Positions 46,555 through 58,106 of a stretch of 64,000 nt of DNA are shown here, piece after piece. Where the stretch lies: positions 9,801,424 to 9,865,423 of the forward strand of contig NW_004955447.1 of NCBI RefSeq assembly GCF_000276665.1. Reading direction: 5' to 3'. Source of the stretch: Chinchilla lanigera (taxonomy: Eukaryota > Chordata > Mammalia > Rodentia > Chinchillidae). Both the position numbers and the translations under genes were made by a program. The notes below the pieces were generated by a model that made no database searches, was not told where the DNA came from, and saw nothing but the letters and a program-made list of their open reading frames with translations. The first letter of the stretch is position 1, and each line of letters begins with the position of its first letter.

Positions 46555-48696
46555 AGCATAAATCCAGGGATATCAAATCGTGAAGTTTATTTGAACAAAT
46601 GTTTAGTCATGAATTTGTGCCAGACCAGAAGGTACAGGGCTCCCTGAGACAGTAAAGAGAAAACATTTGCAAGGTGCTCATGGACAGAACACAAATATAT
46701 TTTTATTGATAGAGTGGAAACTGCCTAATCAGAGGTTAGTCTGATGGTGTCTGATTGGTTATGTTTAAGTTTCAGTTTACGATTTATATTCAGTTGGGCT
46801 TTGGCTGCTTGTGTAAGAACTCAGAGAGCTGGAAGGGTCTCATTCTAATTGTCTCCACATTAATTTTTTAAAATGCTAATGGGTAGCTTTGTCAAACAAA
46901 AGCATGTCACCATATTTAATCAAATCTAAGTCATCTTCAACTATAAGAAATGCCATTATTTTATATTTTCTCAATCCATGTATGGATTGAAAAAAATCAT
47001 TCCATTTTAATGGTGAGATTCCATGGATAATAAGATGCTCCAGGTTGCATAGATGTTAAATAAATGAAAGTGTATCTTAGACTTGGCAAATTATGGCATA
47101 TCTTTTCCATATTAGACATGAGAAATTGCTTTCACTTCAGATAAGTGAATATATGAAACATCAGCACTTACAGACTGTCACTTCTATTACTTTCCAAGAA
47201 CAAAATTCACTTTTCTAAAGAAATTTATACATTTATACCTAATTTTATTATAGGCATTGTTGCGGAGCAGTTATTTTAACATGTTTGACCTTACTTTGCA
47301 ATACTTGTGATCTCTTTCTTACATAAAGTTGTATCTCAAGACCTGCTTACCCACTGAAGCAAGTAACATAAAATGGAGCAGAGACCCACCTCACTGCTAT
47401 TTTTAGAGTCAATCATATTCATTCTGATTTCTCAGATACTGAATCTTACCTTCTGATGAGATCATCTCCTCTTCAGAATCTAGAACTGAGATATGTGACA
47501 GCCCACTTCTACCCACTGTGGAACTTTCAGCTCTGTCTCACTGATCCATCTTAGGTTGATGTAAAATCTTACCATATCTTTATCTACACCTTTGCTGCAA
47601 ACCTGGCGAAACACTACCTCTCTGATCCATCTTCGCCAAAGGTGTCAACATTGCCAATGTACTACTGCAGGGCTGGCAAGGTGTTCCATTTGGAACAGAG
47701 TTTTTGGATCTGATAGTTTTTCCTCCTCATTTACTCATAAGATACATTTCATTATTTTATTACTATTGACGGAAACCAAATGTCAAAAGTCAGTGAGCCA
47801 AGACAGAACTGTAAAAGACTGAAAACATTCAAGTACTAAAAAAACACCAAGCCATACCAACTTCCTACCAGTGTCTCCAGAAAAAAAGCCACAGATGGAA
47901 ATGTTGACAGGAATTAAGCTTATTTGTGTTATAATGTCTTTAATTTGCCAAATGCCCTGGGAAGTTATTTGACTGATGAGGTCTATTCAACTCATCAGAT
48001 GTGTAAATAAAAGAAAAAAAATTATTTTAATCTTTGAATAAAGATTTGCATACTTGAACAAAAGAGCAAAGTGATTAATTAGTTAGATAATTACCTTTGA
48101 ATGTGTCTGGAAGCTGAAAATATTCTGCAGGATTTGAGAACTAGCTTTTTGTAAGGAATATTTGAATAATGGCTGAGAGGATTTCACATATTCAATCAAA
48201 ACTAAAATCCACAAATCCTTGCAAATATATAAATGTGAAAATATTTTTGAAGTATTAAAAATTATCTTGGACAATCAAAAAGAAGACAAATATGTCCCAT
48301 AGAATCATATTAATCTATAATAGAAATATACCCAGAATTTTGAAGACAGAGTGGTATCAATATCAATACAGAAAGTCAGTGAAGTTCCTTCTGAACATGG
48401 ATCACTGATTTATATTACTATCATAGTGGCTTTTATACGTACAAATGCACATTACAATTTACAAAATTGCTGTGGCATTCATTAATTCTAGCAATATACA
48501 TCCTTATCCACATGCACACAAAGACATCTACATCCAGTCTGTTCTCATGATTCATAGATTTTATTCACAACCCCCAAATCAACAGTTCTGGTGCATTCTC
48601 TACCATTTATAGACACGTTCATGTACAAAGCAACAAAAGATATTTGAGCTGCTGGATGCCTAAACCTTTGGCTGCATGCCAAAGGCCAAACACGGT
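46553..48696. other. Unique AT-rich non-coding sequence, 2.1 kb
   Basis: No firm repeat or exon recognised. Confidence 0.45.
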
Positions 48697-48795
48697 GAAG
48701 TAGTGATGTATCTCAGTAGAAGGGAGCTTGCCTGACATGTGTGAAGTCCTGGGTTCCGTTCCTCCAGAACAGCAAAAATGAAAGAAAAAAGAAAA
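48697..48795 (+). mobile_element. ID-type SINE, old copy
   Basis: 'agtgatgtatctcagtagaag', 'cttgcctgacatgtgtgaag' and 'cctgggttccgttcctcc' follow the ID plan, then an A-rich tail. Confidence 0.75.
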
Positions 48796-48885
48796 AAATT
48801 CACTTTGTTTCAGCTCTCAAACTGTAAAGAAATGTCCTTTTGTGCTCTAATTCACTGTCATGTTGTTTGACTTCTTGTACCTAAA

Positions 48886-49185
48886 ACAATTTTTTTAGTG
48901 ATTTCACTGTTTAAAATGGGTCCCAAGTCCAGTTGTAAAGTTCCGTCTTTGGCCACGAGCTCGATGTTAACGAATCTGTAACAAACATGCAATAAGGCAG
49001 CTGTAAGCACAAACCTACGTGAAGCAACATTCTCTGTGGACTGATGAAAATATCATGAGGAGAGGCACACAGGAATTTCACCCTGCAGCTTTCCTGGATG
49101 CGATTGCTTACTCTTCTCTAATACAGTGCTCTCTGTGACCTCCTTTATAGACTACAACTACTGGAAACAAGAATAAACTACATCA
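48886..49185 (+). mobile_element. Tigger1-like DNA transposon relic (Tc1/mariner, pogo type)
   Basis: 'tttagtgatttcactgttt' leads into 'aaaatgggtcccaagtcc', the place of the transposase start in Tigger1. The copy then jumps to 'ggccacgagctcgatgtta' with 'acgaatctgtaac' (helix-turn-helix coding part), and then to the 3' region ('gatgaaaatatcatgagg', 'aggcacacaggaattt', 'ctctaatacagtgctc'). Most of the transposase is deleted and frames are broken. This is a placental-mammal-wide fossil. Confidence 0.8.
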
Positions 49186-50065
49186 TATTATACCCCAGCT
49201 TAAAGGAGATCTGTTTTCTTCTAGTTTCACTCTACCCAAAGTCTGTTCTTATTTTGGGGAGAGAGTTACCCTCTTGATCAAGTCTTGGTTCATGTATGGA
49301 TTGGTGAACAGCTGGCACCAGATACAGCCTCTCAGTTCTTTTGGAAGTAAGAGTTCAGCCCCTGACCTAAGTTTAGTCAACTGAATATTGTTCTCTGGAA
49401 CACTGCACGTTGACTTTGGGAAGTAAAGACAAAGACATGGTTTTAACTTATTCCCAGGGCAGTTTGCAGCTGCAGTGGTCTGTGTTCATGGAGGCCAACC
49501 CAGGCACATTCACAGTAACGGGAGCCAGGAATCCTTATGCAGAAGTTCTTATGTTTCCCTTCTGTTTTCTGAGCTGGATTTTCCAGTTTTTCTAACAAGT
49601 GTGTGAGTGACAGGCTGATAACCTTCCAATGGATTCTTTTTCTGATAAACTGACCAGATCTATATCTATGGCTTGCAATCCAGAATCTAGACTGACTTAA
49701 TTAGTATATGCTAAGATTTGTACCAAATACTGTCAAGTTTAAAACTCCATATAAATTTGGAGGTATTATGAAAAATGGGGGACATGTGTGAAATAGATAT
49801 ATTTTCCTTACAAGGCTTATGGTCATATCACCCCATGATTAATCTAAAGTATCATGGAGAGAGCAAAAAATTTTTAAAGTGGTTTAAGCTAATTTAAAAG
49901 AATAATGTTTTCAATAAAATAATCCAAAAATAAGGTTGAACACTTAGAATGACTAAACTTAGGATCTATATTTAATACCTTGTTGCACTAATGAATTGGC
50001 CTTGAGTTTTACATTCTTAAAAAGATCTTTTAAGAATTCTTACTTTTCCACAACCTTTCTAAACT
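49186..50065. other. Unique non-coding sequence
   Basis: Nothing recognised. Confidence 0.5.
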
Positions 50066-50101
50066 TTATCATTATTGTTATTATTATTATTATTATTATT
50101 T
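50066..50101. repeat. (ATT)n microsatellite
   Basis: About 35 bp of TTA/ATT units at the tail side of the adjacent minus-strand B1, so it probably grew from the SINE's A tail. Confidence 0.93.
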
Positions 50102-50248
50102 GTGTTTTTGAGACAGGGTGTCCTTATGCAGTTCAGGCTGGCCTTGAGCTCACTTTGCAGCCCAGGCTGGTCTTGAACTCACAACGATCTTCTTGCCTCC
50201 ACCCCCCGAGTGCTGGGATTACAGGCCTGTGCCACCACGCCTGGCTCC
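50102..50248 (-). mobile_element. B1 SINE with 29-bp internal duplication (minus strand)
   Basis: 'ttttgagacagggtgtcc' to 'gccaccacgcctggctcc' is a full reversed B1. Two adjacent 29-bp units (50131-50159 and 50160-50188) repeat the 'aggctggncttgagct' motif, giving a quasi-dimer. Confidence 0.93.
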
Positions 50249-51815
50249 TTTCTGAACTTCAGAGTTGGCATTTTCCATGCAGAAATATTTTGTAAAAAGA
50301 AAGCATTTGAATTGTCCTTCAATTTCATGAAAACATATACAAAAATCTAAACAGGAATTAAAAGCTAATGAAGTCAAACAATTGTTGTATAGGTGTTTCT
50401 TATTAATATAATTTAAATTTTTGAATATTGGCTTGAAAAAATGATCCAGGCTCATTTGGGTTATTTTCCAAGCATATACACATGAAGCCTTTGCTTATAA
50501 CCTCTTTCTTATTGACTGCCAGTTAAGTATCCTAAGCCGCTAACAATGTGCAGGTCTCTCCTTAGTTCTTTCATCTCTTTTGCAAACTATTCAGTCCCAG
50601 GGTGCTCTTGGATTTGTTTTGTTTATTTCATTTTCACATTTCAGAAGTGTTGAATAATAAAACTGCTTTCACAGATTGTATTACGGAAGAAAGTGTTTCA
50701 ACATACTTGCAATTTCTCCTACTTCTTAAAAAACACGGTTGCTGGTCCCCAAATGTTGAAGTGTTGTTCAAGACCCAAGGGAAGAAAATAAGACTTCTGT
50801 TACTCCCAGATTAAGCCCATCCTTGGAAGCAATAAGACACCTGCCTCATGCACTGACAGGACAACTGCCAAGTTCTAGAGAGATCAGTCTTTGGCTCCAC
50901 CGGGGAACCTCAACCAAACAGACCGAAAGGAGCCCCGTGGGCACTGAGTGTATTGGCAGCTTTCAACTTTCTCCTCCCTTGATATTTGTAAACCAAACAA
51001 GCACACCAGGCCATCACAGAAATGTAAAAGCATGTTATCTATTCAAATGAAATCTGTTAAAAAGGAAGTCTATCAACAAGAGCACAGTGATCACCCACAC
51101 TGACATGGCCCTACCTCATACACTACAGAAGACGGAAGAGCCACTGGCCCAAAGAGCTAGTGCGTCCTGTCCTCTGTCCTCTCCAGAACGTTGTCTGCTT
51201 TCATTTTAGATTTTGTTTTGAGAAAAATTTTTCCTGAAAATATGTTCAAATCCCATCATTTAACTTTGGTAATAGAATATTTGATTTATTTATTATCTTT
51301 TCAATCATCCCTTAAGAGTATGAATGATTTTATTTAAAAAGATTTATGAGTAGTAATGTACATTCTGTGAACTGTCCCCTGCTACTTTACAAACGTTCCT
51401 AAACCAACTACCTTTTCATTCAGGGCCTTGATTCTGCTTTCACTAATGTGGCCAATTCTCTGTCATGTGATGAATGGTAGCAGAAAATTATTAAATGTAA
51501 AGGGAAATAAAAATCCTAGATACACTTTCAATTTAGAAATCTCAAAATTATAATATATTTTCTACTTTTATAATCAAAATCGTCTATTGTTATGACATAT
51601 TTCTGGTTGTGATTGCTAACATAAAATTGATCTCAAAGGCACTATGGCATTATCAACTTCTACATAGCCTACATTGAGCAACTGACATTAACTTAATGGG
51701 ACAATAACTACTTTACAATAATAAATGTTACTCATTCTTATTCTTTAAGAAATGAAATTCCAGGAAGAAAAACAATACTGTAGCTATTAAATTAACATCA
51801 AATCTTGTGTCTACA
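50249..51815. other. Unique non-coding sequence
   Basis: No firm feature. 50870-51000 is less AT-rich and repeat-free, without recognisable coding signature. Confidence 0.45.
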
Positions 51816-51975
51816 GCTGGGCATGCTGATGTATGGCTGTAATCCCAGCCTTTGGGAGACTGAGGCAAGGTGAACACAAATTCAGTGCCAGCCTGGGCTC
51901 CATAGCAAGCTCAGGCCATCCTAGATTACACAGTGAGACCAAAACAAAAAATAAAACAAGCAAACAAACAAAAAA
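51816..51975 (+). mobile_element. B1 SINE with internal duplication
   Basis: 'gctgggcatgctgatgtatgg', 'taatcccagcctttgggag', then 'ttcagtgccagcctgggc' and the second unit 'agctcaggccatcctagatt', ending in an A-rich tail. Confidence 0.9.
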
Positions 51976-52446
51976 CCCTTATGATTACAAAGAAGTGAAA
52001 ATAAGACTCACACACAGAGTTAGACAATCAAAACATCATTGTACACATTTATACTTTTTTCCCTTTATCTCAATAGCTCTATCTGAAATTATTCTATACC
52101 TTTTGCAGTTGAAAACTGATTGACTTTACTGACACTGTCTAATACTGCTTTCCCTCCAGGAATTGCTCTGGACTGGTGGGATATTTCTGCCCTCATAATT
52201 CCATTTATAACCTACATCCATTTGTTCATGATCTCATGTTTCTTGACTGGACTTTCAAAATGCTCTTATTTAGCAAGCTCTTTAGTATTACAAATTAGAA
52301 ATTGAAAAGACAGAAAAATGACCACATCGCTCCTCTTCCACTTGTGGTTTCCTAAGCATCACAAGTTACATCAGACCAGATGTAGATAAGTGTGTGATTA
52401 AAGTTCTGGGATCAGATGGAGTTTATTTCTTGCTTGCTAAGGTCCT
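51976..52446. other. Unique non-coding sequence
   Basis: Nothing recognised. Confidence 0.5.
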
Positions 52447-52909
52447 TATCTTAGTTACTGTTCTCATTACTGAAACAAAATATCCAGCACCCACAAAGAG
52501 GCAAAGTTTGCTTCAGCTAACAGCACATGGAGGATTCAGTCCATAGTCACCTGGCTCCAAGGCAGTGTGGTATGACAGGAGTAGCTGTCCATGGCAGAGC
52601 ACAAAGGAGGCAAGGAGCAGCAAGCAGCAAGCAGCAAGCGGCAAGCAGCCTGCCTTCCATCTTCCCCTTTTATCTCATTCTGGCTGCAAACTGAATGTTT
52701 GGTGCTGCTCATATCCAGGGTGGGGCTTTCCATTACCCACACCCAGAACAGTGCTAACCAGTCAGTGGTCTAAACCAATTATCACACCCTTAATCCATGT
52801 TCACACACCCTAATCCACATTCACAAACCTTAGATCCAGCCACCTCAGAAAAGCCCCATCCATGAGCGCATGAAGCTTTGCAGAGGACATCTAGACACAA
52901 GCCATAGCA
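52447..52909 (-). mobile_element. ERVL-MaLR-type solo LTR (minus strand)
   Basis: From 'tatcttagttactgttctc' to 'cacaagccatagca' on the plus strand. Near-matching 5-bp flanks 'gtcct' (52442-52446) and 'gttct' (52910-52914) suggest the target duplication. A reversed TATA-like box (ATAAAAGG on the minus strand) lies at 52666-52673. It holds a short 'agcaagc' tandem at about 52616-52650, also found in the LTR at 58.1 kb. Confidence 0.88.
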
Positions 52910-53469
52910 GTTCTCATTTCCACCACCTTTGTTATAAATGAATTACATGGACCACAACCTGCAACATTAAAAGAGATTTCTGTTGTTGTTGTTATTGCTG
53001 TTTCAGAAATTAACAAGATAAAATTTACATAAGAGGGTAAAAAATGCAGAGTACAAGATATGTACATTAAAATTTCTCTAATCGATATTAGCACAAAAGT
53101 TCCTTTTCTATGAGACACTAATACTATAACTGACTTGCATTTTTTTCTCTTTTTCCCTTCTGTGCTTTTCTCTTTTCTCAATCCTAGGTGAGCAAAGAAT
53201 ACAGAATAGGAGAGATTGCCTGAAGAACTGGGGACGGAGGGAGTTATAGGGCCTAATTTCAAAACCTTGTGTGAAAGTAAGAGTAGTTAAACAGCAAGGG
53301 ATCGGCATAAAAGAAGGGGGAAAAATCATTGGAAAAGAATATAACTCAGAAGCAGATGTAGAAGTTCTGCTGTGTTTTGACATAAATGTGAAGGAATTCC
53401 AGTGAAGAAAGAGAATATGTTGTGTAACTGGCACAGCAAACTAGACTTTAAAAGTCAGATTTTTTCCCA
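52910..53469. other. Unique non-coding sequence
   Basis: No firm feature; a short (GTT)n lies at 52982-52995. Confidence 0.45.
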
Positions 53470-53815
53470 TTAGGGACAAGTGTCTTCTCCAAAATTCTTC
53501 AGGGTTAGGGCAAAAACTGACATCTCACTTCTCAGCCCAGAAGAATTGTCAACAGAGGCAGATGCTGGCACCAGGAGGTCCGGGTCCCATTTCATTTCCA
53601 CACTCAAAGGAAGGAGATAGCTAGTCCAGGAATGAATGAAACAAGCCTGGACACATCTAATCTCACTGCTCTTTGCTATAAAAGACCCTACCACACCTGC
53701 CCAGGTAAGAGAGTGAGTTCGATGAGGAGGTTCCTTTATCTCCTTGGAGCGAGCTAGAAATAAATCCTTTTTCCTTTCTACCAAAATAAATGGACTCCTT
53801 TGGTTTGGTCAATGG
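53470..53815 (+). mobile_element. Possible retroviral LTR with TATA box and polyadenylation signal
   Basis: 'gctataaaagaccc' (TATA box, about 53674-53687) is followed some 70-90 bases later by 'agaaataaatcc' and 'caaaataaatgg' (AATAAA signals). This is the spacing expected of an LTR U3-R. No duplication or family match was established. It could also be an unrelated promoter-like sequence. Confidence 0.35.
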
Positions 53816-54049
53816 CAAGCAAATGAACCTGAGCAAACCTAAGCTTATGAAACTGAGTGATGGGCAGCAGTGGAGTGAAATGATCTGATTGCAATCCTGG
53901 AGAACCAGAGGTTATAACCTGGAACAGCTCGATCTTTTCTTAATGTTTTAATTTTATTTGGAAAGTAGGAAAATATTAATATATATTTCATAAGGTTTTT
54001 ATGAGGAGGGAAATCATGGCATGTTTAATCACTTAATGCTGGGATACAT

Positions 54050-54480
54050 TCATGATTTATTTAACAGGTATTTACTGATGCTGCAGTTGTCGGGGAGGGG
54101 ACACGATTCTTGGACCTGGTAACTGTGAGGCTGTCTGCAGATATACACCAGGACAACAAACAGTCCATAAAGCTGGAGCTGCGAGCACAACTCAAAGAGG
54201 CTCTGATGGAGAGATGGGAAATCCTTTCTGAGGAGGAGACATTTAAAGAAGAATCTAAATCATAAAAGTGGCTAGACAAGAAAACTTCAGAGGGAACAAG
54301 ACAGGAGTTACCCTTTGGTCTTTTAGAAACATAAAGAAACATGGGCTGCGAAGGAGAGTGAGCAAGTTGGAGACAGATAAGAAATAAAAGAATAAACAGG
54401 GACTTTAGAAGCGAGGACAGGGAGTTTCGGTTTTATCCTATATGTAATTGGCACCCTCAGCAGGGTTATTAGAGGTATGC
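54050..54480 (-). mobile_element. L2 LINE (minus strand)
   Basis: In reverse order: 'tttaacaggtatttactgatg' (L2 3' end), 'aggacaacaaacagtccata', 'ctgaggaggagacattta', 'gggaacaagacagg' and 'ggttttatcctatatgtaa'. These match successive blocks of the L2 3' region. Decayed, non-coding. Confidence 0.7.
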
Positions 54481-54559
54481 CAAATTAGATATAGAATGTC
54501 AAAGCAAAAATATATTATGTGAAAATTATAACAATTTACTTTGAATATATTAATAGGGT

Positions 54560-55310
54560 TTGCTTTATATTTTTATTTATTTTTTATTAGTTTGCCATAC
54601 TTAATGAGCTCAATCACCATGGGGAAACTGTACATGTATGTAATATATGTTAATTTTTACTCCATTCCACTCCCCTTCAATCCTTCTTCCCTTCCTGATT
54701 TAAAAACTGGGAAGCTTTCTTTCCATTGTTTTCCTTCACTTCTTTTTTTTTTTTAAGTCCCTTTTCCCTTCCCTTGTTCCTCTTCCCATTTGAACAAGTT
54801 CTCCTACTTTCTAATATCTACATTAAAGGAACCCTTCCCCATTGTCAGTGGGAATATAAATTGGTACAAGCATCCTAAAAGTCAGTATGGAGATTCCTCA
54901 AAACAGTAAAACTAGTGGTTTTATTTGACTAGGTATCTTCCTTTTCTGGGTATCTTCCTGAAAGAACTAAAAGCATCATGCCGTAGTTATACATGCACAC
55001 CCATGTTTACAGTGGCACAATTCATAATAGATAAATCTTGTAAACATGTGCCCACCAACACATGATTGTATAGAAAAAATATGGCATTTATATACAATGG
55101 AGTACCTCTCTTCCATAAAAAGAATAAACTTGAGACACTTTTAAGTAAGTCTATACCTCTTGACACCATAATCTTAGGGAAAATAAATCAGACACACACA
55201 TTTTTGATTTTAGAATCAGGCAACACTCAAAGAAAAGCCTAGTTTTGTTGACATAGAAGGACTAAAGAAAGCAAAAACAAAAAGAAAAACAAAAAGAACT
55301 GATTGTTTCA
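54560..55310 (-). mobile_element. L1 LINE insertion with 5' inversion (twin priming)
   Basis: 54560-54828 is a minus-strand L1 3' UTR (reversed A-rich end, then pyrimidine-rich stretch). From about 54830 to 55260 the sequence is the end of ORF2 in the plus orientation ('gtcagtgggaatataaattgg', 'acagtggcacaattcataat', 'aaataaatcagacacacac'). ORF2 end precedes 3' UTR in an intact L1, so the upstream piece has been inverted, as produced by twin priming during target-primed reverse transcription. Both parts are non-functional. Confidence 0.75.
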
Positions 55311-55539
55311 TATTATTTCAAATTACCTTTTTGGCATACTACAGCATAGAGATCTTCATTACCATAACAATTAAACCCCCTGTTTGGAAAATTTGGCTAT
55401 CTCCCTCAACTTGATGTTTTTCAGAAGATAAAACAGTTTCGTTTCCATTTGATGACATGAAGTTTAGTGTGAATGTCTTCATTCTGATATTTAGCATGGG
55501 ACTCAGTGCAAATCCCTCCTATTGTTTTTATTTAATGAA

Positions 55540-55925
55540 CACAAAGGTCACTGTGGCTTATGGAATGGGGACTACGGTGTGGTGATAATAGGGATGGCTG
55601 CAGCCTACAGAATGTCCAAGAAAGCGAGAATATGGACTTTAATGTGCTGGCTGCAATGTAGATGGAGGAAGATTGTGGCAGAATTCTTCCAGCGAAGCCC
55701 ATAAATAGCCCTTACTCCCCTTCCCCTTGCTCTCCTCCCCACTCAAGCCTGTAAAAATTGCTTCCTTCATTTATTCTCCTCAGGCCACCAATAGGTACAT
55801 GCTACAGCTCTAGCCAACCAGAAGTCTTTGGTGGTTTTCAGAGAGGTTTAGTTTCAGAGAAGTGTTCAGTTTCTCAATAAAGTGAACAGACGCACTCTGT
55901 CTTCCAAACTTTCACGCAGTTGTGA
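55540..55925 (+). mobile_element. Possible retroviral LTR
   Basis: 'cccataaatagccc' (TATA-like, about 55699-55712), a C-rich stretch, and 'ctcaataaagtgaacagac' (AATAAA, about 55874) stand in U3-R order. The 5' border is unclear. It could be a solo LTR of an ERV family I do not recognise. Confidence 0.35.
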
Positions 55926-56889
55926 AGCTTAGAATCACTTAGCTCTTGTACTAATGAAGTACCATTATAAAGGAGAAAAATGCATGGAATAACCATTTCA
56001 TTAAGTGAAGAAAAGAAAACACACTGAGAAGTGCAGTAGAATGATGTAATTAAAAGGGGGTGGGAAAGAGTATGAAAGCTAGGAGACTGAGGAGGTGCCC
56101 AGGCTTCCTGAGAAACGCAGTGACTCACAGGACCGGAAGTTTAGAGACCACAGCTCCAAGGAGATGCAGTAGATAGGAGAACATAATGAGCTACAAGTTT
56201 CGTCTGCGTAGGGAGGAGAACACTAGAGTAAGGCCCGGGTGTCCCTGTCTGGACGCTGTGCTGCGCGGAGAAGCCAAAGGGAAAAGGAAAGATTTCCTTC
56301 AAGAGGGCTGCAGGATAGCAAGGCAAGGAGAGACAGCCAATAAGACTGGGAGTCATAATGAAGGCAGGCTTAGGAAGGAAGCTCAGAGTACAGGCTGTTT
56401 GCTGCTCAGGGTTCTAACAGGAAGGAAGCGTAATGCAGCGGCTGGGGAGAGGGTGAGCGGGAGCGCAGAGGAGTGAGGGCGAAAGGTCACGGTGATGACT
56501 GCTGTTCTGGAGGACTCTGGTTGAGGGGACGCCTGGCTTGAACAGGACCCAGGAAACTAAGACGTGGGGTGTGAAGCAGCTCTTACTCGCCGTAGATTTC
56601 AGTGACATATTAGCATGGGGTAAGTCAACGCTTCTCGGTGGGCTTATAGTAATGACTTATGCAAAAATACCATCAGGTACTGATACTATGTGAAACTCCC
56701 ATTTAGGTTAATAAAAGATCACCGAAAAAAGCGAAGCGTCTTCCTCAAAAGAAGAGTACAGCGAGCAAGATGACAATGGAGACGTTTAAAAATGTACCAT
56801 GTTAACTGCTGATGACTTCTACTAGGAAAGATAAAGCGTGCTGAAAGGAGCACGGTATTTTAGGCAGTAGGCATTACCTCTCTCGACGT
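55926..56889. other. Unique non-coding sequence, moderately GC-rich
   Basis: 56200-56620 is GC-richer with scattered CpGs and holds two unsupported ORFs (56186-56476 and 56414-56608). It may include a continuation of the L2 that follows. Confidence 0.4.
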
Positions 56890-57300
56890 GGTCACAAGTG
56901 AGAATGACGAAGGAGCTATGCAAATGTCTTTCTAAAAAGGATAATGAAGAAATAAGTGCAAAGATCCTGAAATGGGAGCTGCTTTGCACATCCAGGAAGT
57001 GAACACAGCCAGCACGTCTGGCCCAAGAGAACGGGGGCAAGGTTAGACCAGATCACAGAAGAGTCCAGGAAGTTTTAGACTTTATCCTCATAGATAAAAT
57101 GGGTGACCACGAGAGGGGTTTGTTGGGGGCTGATCTGATGGGATACGTTAAAAAGAACTCAGTTGCATGAGGAAATTAAATTGCACTGACACGAAGGTGA
57201 CAATAGAGATCTGACTTATGAGGCTATCATGAAAGTCCAAGCAAGAAATGAAGGTGGGATGGAGGACTAGACTGATTTCTTGGTTAATAAACAAATCATA
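56890..57300 (-). mobile_element. L2 LINE (minus strand)
   Basis: Successive L2 blocks in reverse: 'aagtgcaaagatcctgaaat', 'gttagaccagatcacagaag', 'ttttagactttatcctcat', 'ggctgatctgatgggatac', 'gaggctatcatgaaagtccaa' and 'gcaagaaatgaaggtggga'. Decayed. Confidence 0.75.
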
Positions 57301-57430
57301 TCTACTCAAGGTACTGCTCATAATTTATAGACACTTTTATAATGCAAAAAATCAATTATTTTATTTTTATCTGTGGAAGAGGATACCTCTCCCTCAATAA
57401 GGTTTTCAGTTTCCTTAAGGTAGGTTTCAT

Positions 57431-57452
57431 ACACACACACACACACACACAA
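57431..57452. repeat. (AC)11 microsatellite
   Basis: A short perfect run next to a reversed B1. Confidence 0.95.
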
Positions 57453-57484
57453 ACCTGAGCTACATTCACAGTCCTTTTTATTTT

Positions 57485-57605
57485 TTGTTTGAGGCAAGGT
57501 CTTGCTAAGTCACTAAGTTGCACAGGCTGAATTGGAATTTGTGATATACCTCCTCAGCCTCTCAGAGTACTGAGATTACAAGTATGTACCACTGTGCCCA
57601 GCTTA
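57485..57605 (-). mobile_element. B1 SINE, single-unit, old (minus strand)
   Basis: 'gaggcaaggtcttgctaag', 'ctcctcagcctctcagagta' and 'gtaccactgtgcccagctt' are a reversed B1 without central duplication. Confidence 0.87.
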
Positions 57606-58106
57606 TAGGAATATACATTTAAAACCTTGTGTAACTTATGGCCAATAGGTTATTGCTTAGAAAATGTATTGCATATAAAGTTCCCAAAATTCAGCTGCAG
57701 TTAGTATGTGAATAGTTGCCAAGATCCTCAGTTCCCTCAATCTAATCTCTGCCTGATGCCTATGGCTCATTCTTGACTTTGTAGATCTAGGCTCCAGACT
57801 ACCCTTAAGATTTACAAGATTGTACCTCCTGTGTACTGGACCATATTTCCATAATAAGCTTCCTGATGGGACCAGACACATTCCCTGCTGCCTGTCATTT
57901 ACATCAGTTGTTCCTTCAGCACTATCCTTATAATAAACCACTGAGGAAGAGGGAGAAAATATCTTGATCCTCATCTGATGCTGGGAAGCTGAGGAACATC
58001 TTGTTCAGCATTGCAGTGAGAAACAAAAGAGAGCATGGTCTTTCCTCTTTGCTTTTAAAATGGATGCCATTTGCTTCTAGTTCAAAGGATAAAGAATCAT
58101 GCTTGT
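57606..58106. other. Unique non-coding sequence
   Basis: The 105-codon minus-strand ORF (57657-57974) has no recognisable domain; no other feature is recognised. Confidence 0.45.

Noticed and set aside
52891..53434. Overlapping 123- and 108-codon minus-strand ORFs
   Set aside because: Two different frames over the same unique DNA, no recognisable protein family.
56186..56620. CpG-island promoter
   Set aside because: CpGs are scattered and the GC rise is modest; no first exon recognised, and the next segment is an L2 relic.
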